A stretch of 64,000 bases of DNA from positions 1,364,001-1,428,000 of the forward strand of contig NZ_JAGKSR010000001.1 of assembly GCF_017939615.1 (NCBI RefSeq), written 5' to 3'. This stretch comes from Microbacterium sp. BLY (lineage in GTDB: Bacteria; Actinomycetota; Actinomycetes; Actinomycetales; Microbacteriaceae). A program made the position numbers and the translations under genes. Positions 1-7,961 of the stretch are shown one piece after another (position 1 is the stretch's first letter; each line of letters begins with the position of its first letter). The notes beneath the pieces are model-generated. The model was not told where the DNA came from. It did no database searches and saw only the letters and a list, made by a program, of their open reading frames with translations.

Positions 1-239
1 CGAAGCGGACGCAGAGCATCGACTCCGCCGTCGTGAATCTCGTCACCGACGACGGCGACGTCGGGGTGGCCACCACCGCCGGGCCGAACGAGCCGCTCCA
101 CGGGGAGCTGGCCGCCGGCGACGAGGCCACGGGAACCTACGTCTTCATGCTCGACCCGACCAAGGGTCGTGCCGTGAAGATCAGCGTGAACTACGCGGCC
201 GGCGAGCCGGTGGCGGTCTTCGCCGGCAAGCTCTCCTGA
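1..239 (+). CDS. 3' end of a gene; DUF4352-like beta-sandwich C-terminus
   Basis: Partial: only the last 78 or so codons are present, read from base 3, and the gene begins before the window. The tail has short beta-strand-like stretches (TGTYVFMLDP, VKISVNYAAGEPVAVFAGKL) and a proline/glycine-rich turn. This resembles the immunoglobulin-like DUF4352 fold found at the end of actinobacterial lipoproteins and membrane proteins, so a surface protein is likely. The fold assignment is inference from pattern. It ends 75 bp before the large secreted protein on the same strand. Confidence 0.55.
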   Translation, partial: KRTQSIDSAVVNLVTDDGDVGVATTAGPNEPLHGELAAGDEATGTYVFMLDPTKGRAVKISVNYAAGEPVAVFAGKLS

Positions 240-314
240 GCCGCGGGCGCGACACCTTTCATCGCGTCTCGTACGTGACATTTTCAAAGAAGAAAACTGG
301 GGCTGGGGAGCAAC

Positions 315-3300
315 ATGGGTAACACATCCACTTCGAGGCGGGCGCTGAGCGCACTCGCGTCGGTCGTGACGGCGGCACTGCTGATCACGGGCATGACCAC
401 GCTGGGAGCCACCGGGGCCGCTGCGGCGGACACGCCGTCGACGCCGCCGCCGCTACTCCAGCGCAACGACGACGTCGTGACGTCCGACCCGATTCCGACC
501 GTGCAGATCGACAACGGCTACGTGTGGGCGCAGACGACGATCGGGTCGACCGTGTACGCGGTCGGCAAGTTCGACAACGCCCGCGCCCCGCTGGCTGCAC
601 CCGGCACGAGCCTCACCGCGCGGTCCAACGTGCTCGCCTACGACATCAACACCGGGCAGCTGCTCTCGTTCGCCCCGCAGGTGAACGGCGTCATCAAGGC
701 CGTCGCGGCCTCGCCGGACGGCACCCGCATCTACATCGGCGGCTCCTTCAACTCGGTCAACGGCCAGACCCGCTGGAACTTCGCGGCCCTGGACGCCGTG
801 ACCGGCCAGCTCGTGCCCGGATTCTCGCCCTCGATCGGCGGCAGCGGCGTGTACGCCCTCGCCACCTCGGGCTCGAGCGTCTACGTGGGCGGTCTGTTCA
901 CGCAGGGCAACGCCACCCCTCGGAAGAACCTCGCCGCGTTCTCGGCGACGAACGGCGCGCTGCTCAGCTGGGCACCCCAGAGCGACCTCCAGGTCGACGC
1001 GATGGTGATGGACCCGGCGGGTCAGAACGTCATTGCCGCCGGCCGCTTCTCGCAGGTCAACGGCGACCTCACGATGCGCGGCACCGTCGCGCTCGACAAG
1101 ACCACCGGCGCGGTGGACACCGGCTGGGCGCTGCCGCAGACCGTCAAGAACGGCTCGAACACCGGGTCGAACTCGGGCAAGGCGGGCATCTTCGGCCTCG
1201 CCGCGGACGCCAACGCCGTCTACGGCACCGGCTGGGTCTACGCCGACGCCGCCACCGGCAACCTCGAGGGCACCTTCGCGGCCGAGGCCGGGAGCGGTCA
1301 GGTCCGCTGGATCGCCGACTGCCTCGGCGACCACTACGGCGTGTACTCGACGGGCAAGGTCGTGTACACGACCAGCCACACGCACGCCTGCAGCACGATG
1401 GGTCTGCACCCGGAGCAGAACCCCCGCACGCACCGCTACTCGGAGGCGTACACGGCCGACGCCCGGGGCCTGCTGGGCAACCAGCCGGCAGCCGGCAGCA
1501 CCTACAAGAACTGGGCGGGCACGCCTGCACCGTCGCCCTACGCCTGGACGCCGGACTGGGCCGTCGGCGTGACGACGGGCATGGGCCAGGCCGGGCTCTC
1601 CATCACCGGTGCCGGGAACATGATCTCGATCGGCGGCGAGTTCCGCTCCGTGAACAACGGACGCTTCGAAGGACTCGTCCGCTTCTCCACCAACCCGCCC
1701 GGTGGGGCGAAGGACGGCCCTCGCCTGTCCGGGGCGAACTGGACCGGCACGGCCCAGTCCTTCATCCCCGGCCGGGTGCGCGTCGCGATCCCCGCCAACT
1801 GGGACCGCGACGACCTGACGCTGACCTACGAGCTGCGTCGCACCGGCACCACCGCGCCGGTGGCCACGACCACGGCCCGCGGCACGTGGTGGGACCGCCC
1901 GTCGGTGACTCTCGAGGACAAGACCGCCGCTCCCGGCTCGACGCAGGAGTACACGGTCGTCGCGAAGGACAGCGCGGGCAACGCGGTGTCCAGTCAGGCG
2001 ATGAGTGTGACCGTCGCCGCCGGCGCCGTCTCGAACTACGTCAACGCCGTGACCGCCGACGGACCGCAGCTCTACTACCCGCTCGGCACGGCGCCGCAGG
2101 ACTGGGCGGGCGCGAACACCCCGGTGTTCGACTCCGGCGTGACGGCTTCGGCCTCCGGCGTCGAGAACACGGCGACCGGTGCCTCGACCTTCACCGGCAC
2201 GAGCTCCGGTCGGGTGGCTTCGGGCAGCAAGATCGCCGCCCCCACGGAGTTCTCCACCGAGCTGTGGTTCAAGACCAACACGAACAACGGCGGGAAGCTC
2301 ATGGGATACGGCTCCGCGCTGTCGGGCGACTCGACGAGCTATGACCGTCATCTCTATATGACGAACAACGGGCGGCTGGTCTTCGGAACGTACAACGGCA
2401 GCACGCAGACCGTGCAGAACAACACCGCTCTGAACGACAACGCCTGGCACCACGCCGTCGCGACGCAGAGCGCGGACGGCATGAAGCTCTACGTCGACGG
2501 ACAGCTCGTGTCGTCGCTGCCGGGGGCGACCACGGCGGAGAACTACACAGGATATTGGCGTATTGGTGGCGACAACCTCTCCGGATGGCCGTCCGCCCCG
2601 AGCTCCAAATACTTCAAGGGGTCCCTGGACGAGGTGGCGGTCTACCCGTTCGCCCTCACGCCGACCCAGGTGAAGACGCACTACGGCATCGGCAAGGGCT
2701 TCCAGGCCCCGACCGCCGCCTTCACCGCCACGGCGACCGACCTCGCCGTCGCGTTCGACGCCGAGGGCTCCGCGCCGGCGGGCTCGGCGACCATCGCCGG
2801 CTACCGCTGGGACTTCGGTGACGACTCCGCGACGGAGACCGGGAAGACCACGACGCACACGTACGAGGAGTCCGGCACCTACACGGTCACTCTCACCGTG
2901 ACCGACAGCAACGGTCTGGCTAGCACCGCGGAGAAGCAGGTCGTGGTGCAGGCTCCGAACGTCCTCCCGACGGCGTCCTTCGAGACGACCGCGAACGGGC
3001 TCTCGGTGTCGGCCGATGCGTCCGCCTCGACGGACCCGGACGGGTCCATCGTCACCTACGCGTGGAACTGGGGTGACGGCACGACCTCGACCGGTCAGGT
3101 CGCCACGCACGTCTACGCCACGGCCGGGACCCGCACGGTGACGCTGACCGTCACCGACGACCGCGGCGGCAGCTCCTCGACGACCCGCCAGGTGGTGACG
3201 ACGCACGCCGACCCGGTCGCCGCCTTCACCGCGACCGCCTCCGGGCTGAACGTCGACGTCTCGGCGGCGGGGTCGAGCGCCTCCGACGGCGCCACGCTGA

Positions 3301-5036
3301 CCTACTCCTGGAACTGGGGCGACGGGTCTCCCGCCGGCTCCGGAGCCACGGCCGCGCACACCTATGCGCAGGCCGGCGCGCGCGACATCACCCTCACCGT
3401 GACGGACAGCCTCGGCTCGTCCTCCACCCTCACGAAGACCGTCACCCTCACCGCGCAGGTGTTCGCCGCGTCCGATGCCTTCGGCCGCGTCGTCTCCAGC
3501 GGGTGGGGTGCGGCCGACAAGGGCGGCACCTGGGCGCCCATGAGCGGGTCCGCCGCGGTGCTCTCCGTGGGTGACGGCGTGGGCAAGGTGAACCTGACGC
3601 CGGGCGAGACGAGGGAGATGCTGCTGCAGGGCACGTCGGTCCTCGACTCCTCCGCACGCATCACGTACACCCTCGCCTCCGGGCCGTCGACCGGCGTCGT
3701 CTACGAGGGACTGGGCGCGCGGCGCTCCGGATCCTCCGGATACCGGGCGCTCGCCTGGCACCGCGCCGACGGTACGACCTGGCTCGTGATCCACCGCAAC
3801 GGCACCGCGATCGCCAGCACCGCCGTCTCCGGACTCACCTGGAGTGCGGGCAGCTCGTTCACGCTCCTGATGGAGACGACGGGGTCGTCGACCACGACCA
3901 TCCGCGCCAAGCTGTGGACGGCCGGGGCGGCGGAGCCCGCGAACTGGCAGCTCACCACGACGGACGCGACCCCGGCCCTCCAGGTCGCCGGTGCTCCCAC
4001 GGTGTTCTCCTACCGGGCCGGCAGCGCGACCGGCACCAACCTCGCGAGCTTCGACGACTTCACGCTGAAGAACCTCGGCACCCCGGCTCCGGAGCCCGAG
4101 CCGCAGCCCGAGCCCGAGCCCGCCAACGTGGCGCCGACGGCGGCGTTCACCGCGACCGCGACGAACCTGACGGTCGCCGTGGACGGCAGCGCATCGACCG
4201 ACTCCGACGGCACCATCGCGTCGTACGCCTGGAACTTCGGGGACGGCACGACCGGAACGGGGGCGACCAGCTCGCACGCCTACACGGCGGCGGGCACGTA
4301 CACCGTGACGCTCACCGTGAAGGATGACAAGGGCGCGACCCACACCACCAGCAAGCCGGTGACCGTGACCGCACCGCCTGTGGACCCGCAGCCCGAGCCC
4401 GAGCCCGAGCCGCAGCCGGCTCCGGTGGCGGACGACGGCTTCGACCGCACGGCGGGCCCCGGCTGGGGCACGGCGACGGTCGGCGGGGCATGGACGATCG
4501 CCGGCGGCTCGCAGGCGGCGACCACCGTCGCGGACGGCCAGGGGAAGATGAACCTGATCGCGGGGGACACCCGCCACGCGACGCTCAACACGACGTCCGT
4601 CGCGGACGCGGTGCTGGAGACGCAGTTCCGCGTCGACCAGGCGCCCGCGGCGGGTGGCGCCTACATCGGTGTGATCGCGCGGCAGTCGGCGGCCGGGAAG
4701 TACTTCGTCCGCGCCTGGCTGCGCCCCGACGGCACCGTCTGGCTGGTCGTCCACCGGGAGGGCACCGTGCTGCGCACGCAGGCCGTTCCCGGGCTCGTCT
4801 GGGCCGCGAACACCTCGTACAACCTCGAGGTGTCCGTCACCGGGACCACATCCGCCACCCTGTCCGCGAAGTTCTGGCCGACGGGCACGACGAAGCCGAC
4901 GGCGTCGCAGATCACCACGACGGACGCGACGCCGCTGGCGGCGGGAGCGGTGGGTCTGAGCGGAAACCGCTCCGGCAGCTCGACCGCGCCGCTGGGCGTG
5001 TCGTTCGATTCGTTCCGCGTCACCGCACCACAGTAA
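315..5036 (+). CDS. Secreted multidomain protein: beta-propeller, LamG, four PKD, two GWG modules
   Basis: A 1573-aa exported protein, probably an extracellular adhesin or polysaccharide-matrix protein. Visible layout: signal peptide at about residues 1-38 (TSRRALSALAS, cleavage near GAAAAD); a repeat-built beta-propeller at 60-460 with recurring IGGSF/VGGLF strands; an Fn3-like segment at 470-570; a LamG/concanavalin-like domain at 575-792 (AWHHAVATQ, LYVDGQLV); PKD domains at about 798-880, 881-964, 964-1047 and 1271-1354 (each with WDFGDD- or WNWGDG-type motifs); and two copies of an unassigned GWG module at about 1051-1254 and 1372-1573. Pro-Glu linkers (PEPQPEPEP) flank PKD4. There is no LPXTG anchor. 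The start is supported by GGGGAG about 5 nt upstream. The third GWG module is in the beta-helix protein at 7962, which ties this gene to the exopolysaccharide locus. The exact ligand cannot be read from the sequence. Confidence 0.85.
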   Translation: MGNTSTSRRALSALASVVTAALLITGMTTLGATGAAAADTPSTPPPLLQRNDDVVTSDPIPTVQIDNGYVWAQTTIGSTVYAVGKFDNARAPLAAPGTSLTARSNVLAYDINTGQLLSFAPQVNGVIKAVAASPDGTRIYIGGSFNSVNGQTRWNFAALDAVTGQLVPGFSPSIGGSGVYALATSGSSVYVGGLFTQGNATPRKNLAAFSATNGALLSWAPQSDLQVDAMVMDPAGQNVIAAGRFSQVNGDLTMRGTVALDKTTGAVDTGWALPQTVKNGSNTGSNSGKAGIFGLAADANAVYGTGWVYADAATGNLEGTFAAEAGSGQVRWIADCLGDHYGVYSTGKVVYTTSHTHACSTMGLHPEQNPRTHRYSEAYTADARGLLGNQPAAGSTYKNWAGTPAPSPYAWTPDWAVGVTTGMGQAGLSITGAGNMISIGGEFRSVNNGRFEGLVRFSTNPPGGAKDGPRLSGANWTGTAQSFIPGRVRVAIPANWDRDDLTLTYELRRTGTTAPVATTTARGTWWDRPSVTLEDKTAAPGSTQEYTVVAKDSAGNAVSSQAMSVTVAAGAVSNYVNAVTADGPQLYYPLGTAPQDWAGANTPVFDSGVTASASGVENTATGASTFTGTSSGRVASGSKIAAPTEFSTELWFKTNTNNGGKLMGYGSALSGDSTSYDRHLYMTNNGRLVFGTYNGSTQTVQNNTALNDNAWHHAVATQSADGMKLYVDGQLVSSLPGATTAENYTGYWRIGGDNLSGWPSAPSSKYFKGSLDEVAVYPFALTPTQVKTHYGIGKGFQAPTAAFTATATDLAVAFDAEGSAPAGSATIAGYRWDFGDDSATETGKTTTHTYEESGTYTVTLTVTDSNGLASTAEKQVVVQAPNVLPTASFETTANGLSVSADASASTDPDGSIVTYAWNWGDGTTSTGQVATHVYATAGTRTVTLTVTDDRGGSSSTTRQVVTTHADPVAAFTATASGLNVDVSAAGSSASDGATLTYSWNWGDGSPAGSGATAAHTYAQAGARDITLTVTDSLGSSSTLTKTVTLTAQVFAASDAFGRVVSSGWGAADKGGTWAPMSGSAAVLSVGDGVGKVNLTPGETREMLLQGTSVLDSSARITYTLASGPSTGVVYEGLGARRSGSSGYRALAWHRADGTTWLVIHRNGTAIASTAVSGLTWSAGSSFTLLMETTGSSTTTIRAKLWTAGAAEPANWQLTTTDATPALQVAGAPTVFSYRAGSATGTNLASFDDFTLKNLGTPAPEPEPQPEPEPANVAPTAAFTATATNLTVAVDGSASTDSDGTIASYAWNFGDGTTGTGATSSHAYTAAGTYTVTLTVKDDKGATHTTSKPVTVTAPPVDPQPEPEPEPQPAPVADDGFDRTAGPGWGTATVGGAWTIAGGSQAATTVADGQGKMNLIAGDTRHATLNTTSVADAVLETQFRVDQAPAAGGAYIGVIARQSAAGKYFVRAWLRPDGTVWLVVHREGTVLRTQAVPGLVWAANTSYNLEVSVTGTTSATLSAKFWPTGTTKPTASQITTTDATPLAAGAVGLSGNRSGSSTAPLGVSFDSFRVTAPQ

Positions 5037-5039
5037 GAT
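5034..5039 (+). promoter_or_regulatory. -10 box TAAGAT overlapping the upstream stop codon
   Basis: TAAGAT contains the TAA stop of the preceding gene and lies 8 nt before the ATG of the Wzy gene. The spacing fits a leaderless transcript, so the polymerase gene would have its own promoter although it sits 11 bp behind its neighbour. Inferred from consensus only. Confidence 0.45.
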
Positions 5040-5047
5040 CCTGACGC

Positions 5048-6358
5048 ATGGCCACTGCTGTACCGATCGCGCTCCTCGCCATCGGCGGAATCGCGGCAGT
5101 GGCCATCGTCGTGTTCGGGCTCCGTTTGCTTCCTCGTACCGCGTTCGTGGTGTGGGCCTGTGTGCTGTTCTTCGTCCCCCTCTGGGTGGGGGTGAACATC
5201 GGCTTCTACTGGGCAGCGATCACTCTCCTGACCATCCTGCTCATCGTCGTGAACTGGTCGGTCGTCCCCTTGCGGGCGGGCGACGCCTGGGTCGCGGCGT
5301 TCGTCCTCGTCGTCGTCGGGCTCTACGGATTCGGGACGGTCGATCTCGCCTCCCTGGTGGCGGCGCTCCTGGAGTGGGTCGTCCCGTACATCTGGGGGCG
5401 GGTCGTCCTCGCCCGCGTGGCACCGGAGTGGGTCACGTCGACGATCGCGGTGGTGGCGATCGTGGCCGCTGCGCTCGCGGTCGTGGAGTTCGTGACCTCG
5501 TTCAACCCCTTCGTCCTGATCCCGGGTTCCGGTGTCGTCTACGAGACCTGGAGCCCGCTGCAGGAACGCGGCGGCGTCCTCCGTGCGGAGGGCGCCTGGG
5601 GCCATTCGATCGCCCTCGGTGCGGCGCTGGCGATGTCGTCGGCCTTCGTGGTCGCGACGCGATGGCGGCTCTTCCCGAAGATCGCCGGTGTCGTGATCAT
5701 CGCGGTCGCGACGGTGCTCACCTTCAGCCGGGCCGGCCTGCTGACGCTCGTGCTCACGCTCGTGCTGTCCACCTTCCTCATCGTCGGAGTCTCCACCCGC
5801 TTCCGGGTGACGGTGGCGGCCGCGGGCGTGATCGGCGCGGCCATCGTGATCCCCGTCATCGACACCGTGTTCGGGGCGGCGGGGGAGGAGGCGGGTGGCA
5901 GCGCCGACTATCGGACCGATCTCCTCGTGCTCCTGGAGCAGGTGCAGCTGTTCGGCAATCCGGGTGACTGGCATTCGCTCGTCTCCGGTGACTACTACCT
6001 GGGCTACTTCGCCCGTTCGGTCGACAACGCCCTGGTCCTCACGCTGCTCCGCTACGGCTATGTGCCGACGCTGCTCATCATGGCGGCCGTCGTCTGCGCG
6101 GCGCTGATGGCCGTTCGCCGGTCGACGAGGAGTCCCGCTGCCCTCGCGGTGGTGGGCCAGCTGCCGAGTCTGGTCGTCGTCGCGCTCATCACGCAGTACA
6201 GCATGTTCCTCTGGTTCTGCGTCGGCCTCGCGATCACCTGGGCCCGGGATGCCGGCGCGCGGTCGGCGCCCGATGAGCAGCTGTTCCTCCGCGACACGCC
6301 GATGTCGACGGCTCCGACGCCGCCGACCGGAGCCGCTCCACAGGAGCGGCGGACGTGA
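5048..6358 (+). CDS. O-antigen ligase/polymerase-like membrane protein (Wzy)
   Basis: Integral membrane protein of 436 aa with about ten to eleven hydrophobic segments. It fits the O-antigen ligase/Wzy family, which joins lipid-linked repeat units outside the membrane. A large loop around residues 280-330 ends in DYYLGYFARSVDNALVLTLL, which matches the SVDNxxL pattern typical of the C-terminal part of this family; the arginines in the loop are likely substrate contacts. The gene sits between the secreted modular protein and the Wzz/BY-kinase, the usual company for a polymerase in a Wzx/Wzy locus. The C-terminal 25 residues are polar and cytoplasmic. Function is assigned from topology, motif and context; these proteins are too divergent to name the linkage formed. 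Confidence 0.8.
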   Translation: MATAVPIALLAIGGIAAVAIVVFGLRLLPRTAFVVWACVLFFVPLWVGVNIGFYWAAITLLTILLIVVNWSVVPLRAGDAWVAAFVLVVVGLYGFGTVDLASLVAALLEWVVPYIWGRVVLARVAPEWVTSTIAVVAIVAAALAVVEFVTSFNPFVLIPGSGVVYETWSPLQERGGVLRAEGAWGHSIALGAALAMSSAFVVATRWRLFPKIAGVVIIAVATVLTFSRAGLLTLVLTLVLSTFLIVGVSTRFRVTVAAAGVIGAAIVIPVIDTVFGAAGEEAGGSADYRTDLLVLLEQVQLFGNPGDWHSLVSGDYYLGYFARSVDNALVLTLLRYGYVPTLLIMAAVVCAALMAVRRSTRSPAALAVVGQLPSLVVVALITQYSMFLWFCVGLAITWARDAGARSAPDEQLFLRDTPMSTAPTPPTGAAPQERRT

Positions 6359-6413
6359 GGGTGTCGTGCAGGTTGCTCCTCTAGAATCGAGACCTCAGGG
6401 GGAATGGGGAGTC

Positions 6414-7766
6414 ATGGGCGAGAGCCGGGTCAGTCTGCGTATGATCGCAGGCTCACTGCGTAAGTTCTGGTGGTTGATCGTGCTGTGCGGCGTCGTTGGC
6501 GCCGCCGGATCGTACGGGTACGCGTCGTTGCAGACCCCGCTGTTCCAGGCGACTACCTCGCTGTACTTCGCGCTCAACCAGGGGACGAGCGCCTCGGACC
6601 TCAATCAGGGGTCGGTGTACACGCAGAGCCAGATGCTCTCCTTCGCCCAGCTGGCGACGAGCTCCCGGGTCCTCGAGCCGGTGATCGAGGAGCTCGATCT
6701 CGACACCACTCCGCGGGCGCTCGCTCGCGATATCGAGGTCACCATCCCGCAGAGCACCGTGACCCTGCGGGTGACCGGCATCCAGGACGACCCGGAGGCC
6801 GCCGCCGCGCTGGCGAACGCCGTCGCCGATCAGCTCATCATCACCGTCAAGGACGTCGCGCCGAAGGATCCTCAGGGGGAATCGACCATCACCGCCGAGG
6901 TGATCGACGACGCCGTCGTGCCCGAGTTCCAGTTCACCCCGAGCAAGCCGCGGGACGCCCTGCTCGGCGGATTCCTCGGCGGGGTCCTCGGTCTCGCGGC
7001 GGCCGTCCTCATCGGGGTGCTGGACACCCGGGTCCGCAACGAGGAGACCCTGGCGCAGGCCGGAGGCGACCCGGTGCTCGGCGTGGTCTCCAAGTCTCCG
7101 CTGCTGGCGGAGCGCGGGATCGCGGTGGCCCAGGAGCCGCTCGGCCACACCTCCGAGGAGTTCCGGCGCATCCGGTCCGCGCTCGCCTACGCGAACGTGT
7201 CGAGCCGCGTGAAGGTCCTGCTGGTCACATCGGGCATGCCGGCGGAGGGCAAGTCCACGGTGTCGGTGAACCTCGCCATGACGCTCGCCGCACTGCGCAA
7301 CTCCGTCCTTCTCATCGACGCCGACATGCGTCGTCCGCGGGCCCACGAGCACGCGGGCATCGACGGGTCGGTGGGGCTCACGAGCGTCCTGCTGGACGAG
7401 GTGGGCTTCGAGGTCGCCAAGCACCGTGTCGCGGACACCACGCTGGACATCCTCCCGGCCGGCACGATCCCGCCGAACCCGGCGGAGCTGCTCACGTCGG
7501 CCCGCATGACGCAGCTGCTCGACTTCGCCGCCGCGGAGTACGACTACGTCGTGATCGACTCACCGCCCACCCTCAGCGTGGCGGACGCCAATCTCTTCGC
7601 CACGCAGACGGACGGGGTGATCCTCGTCGTGGATGCGACGAAGACTCGCCGTGCGGCGCTGACGAAGAGCATCAAGTCGCTGGAGTCGGGGGGCGCGCGC
7701 ATCCTCGGGACCGTCCTCAACCGTGCCCGGCCCGACCGGCATCGCAGCGAGTACTACAGCGAGTGA
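6414..7766 (+). CDS. Wzz-type chain-length regulator fused to a BY-kinase
   Basis: A 450-aa polysaccharide co-polymerase and tyrosine autokinase that controls exopolysaccharide length. The Wzz part has membrane segments at about residues 18-38 and 180-204, with the extracytoplasmic loop between them. The cytoplasmic kinase has Walker A SGMPAEGKST (residues 273-282), Walker A' LLIDADMRRP and Walker B VIDSPP. The C-terminus ends in EYYSE, so the tyrosine cluster that is autophosphorylated is only two residues long. I chose the ATG at 6414, preceded by a GGGGGAATGGGGAG stretch, because MGESRVSL leads straight into the first membrane helix; a longer frame upstream overlaps the Wzy gene. A TAGAAT -10 candidate lies at 6382. 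Single-chain Wzz-kinase fusions are usual in actinobacteria. Confidence 0.9.
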   Translation: MGESRVSLRMIAGSLRKFWWLIVLCGVVGAAGSYGYASLQTPLFQATTSLYFALNQGTSASDLNQGSVYTQSQMLSFAQLATSSRVLEPVIEELDLDTTPRALARDIEVTIPQSTVTLRVTGIQDDPEAAAALANAVADQLIITVKDVAPKDPQGESTITAEVIDDAVVPEFQFTPSKPRDALLGGFLGGVLGLAAAVLIGVLDTRVRNEETLAQAGGDPVLGVVSKSPLLAERGIAVAQEPLGHTSEEFRRIRSALAYANVSSRVKVLLVTSGMPAEGKSTVSVNLAMTLAALRNSVLLIDADMRRPRAHEHAGIDGSVGLTSVLLDEVGFEVAKHRVADTTLDILPAGTIPPNPAELLTSARMTQLLDFAAAEYDYVVIDSPPTLSVADANLFATQTDGVILVVDATKTRRAALTKSIKSLESGGARILGTVLNRARPDRHRSEYYSE

Positions 7767-7815
7767 GTGCGGCATGCACGGTGCGGGTCAGCCGCCGCGC
7801 GGGCACGTAGCATAT

Positions 7816-7827
7816 CGGTCGCGACCG
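7816..7827. promoter_or_regulatory. 12-bp perfect palindrome, candidate operator
   Basis: CGGTCGCGACCG is its own reverse complement. It ends 9 bp before the -35 box of the beta-helix gene promoter, a sensible place for an activator or repressor site. Such a GC-rich palindrome can also occur by chance in this genome. Confidence 0.3.
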
Positions 7828-7836
7828 TCGAAACGT

Positions 7837-7865
7837 TTGCCTTCGCCTGAACTGGCGGTTATTCT
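7837..7865 (+). promoter_or_regulatory. Promoter: TTGCCT, 17 bp, TATTCT
   Basis: A near-consensus primary-sigma promoter, with TTGCCT at 7837-7842 and TATTCT at 7860-7865 separated by exactly 17 bp. It lies about 97 bp upstream of the GTG start at 7962, so the beta-helix gene and the flippase behind it probably form a separate transcript from the Wzy/kinase genes. Confidence 0.55.
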
Positions 7866-7961
7866 TCATGGGTTGCGAGGGGGGCTCGCTCTTTGTCGCC
7901 GGGGTTGAAACTGCGGCGAAGCGTGGGTGATCGTGTAATCCGCCCCAGAAACGGTGACATC

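Noticed and set aside
453..4754. A long open frame on the minus strand opposite the large secreted protein
   Set aside because: Its composition is Arg/Gly/Ala-rich, with no family motif or start signal, and it mirrors a strongly coding plus-strand gene. High GC leaves antisense frames open by chance.
7723..7908. Short open frame at the end of the BY-kinase gene
   Set aside because: Overlaps the kinase end and the promoter region, no ribosome-binding site, no family resemblance.
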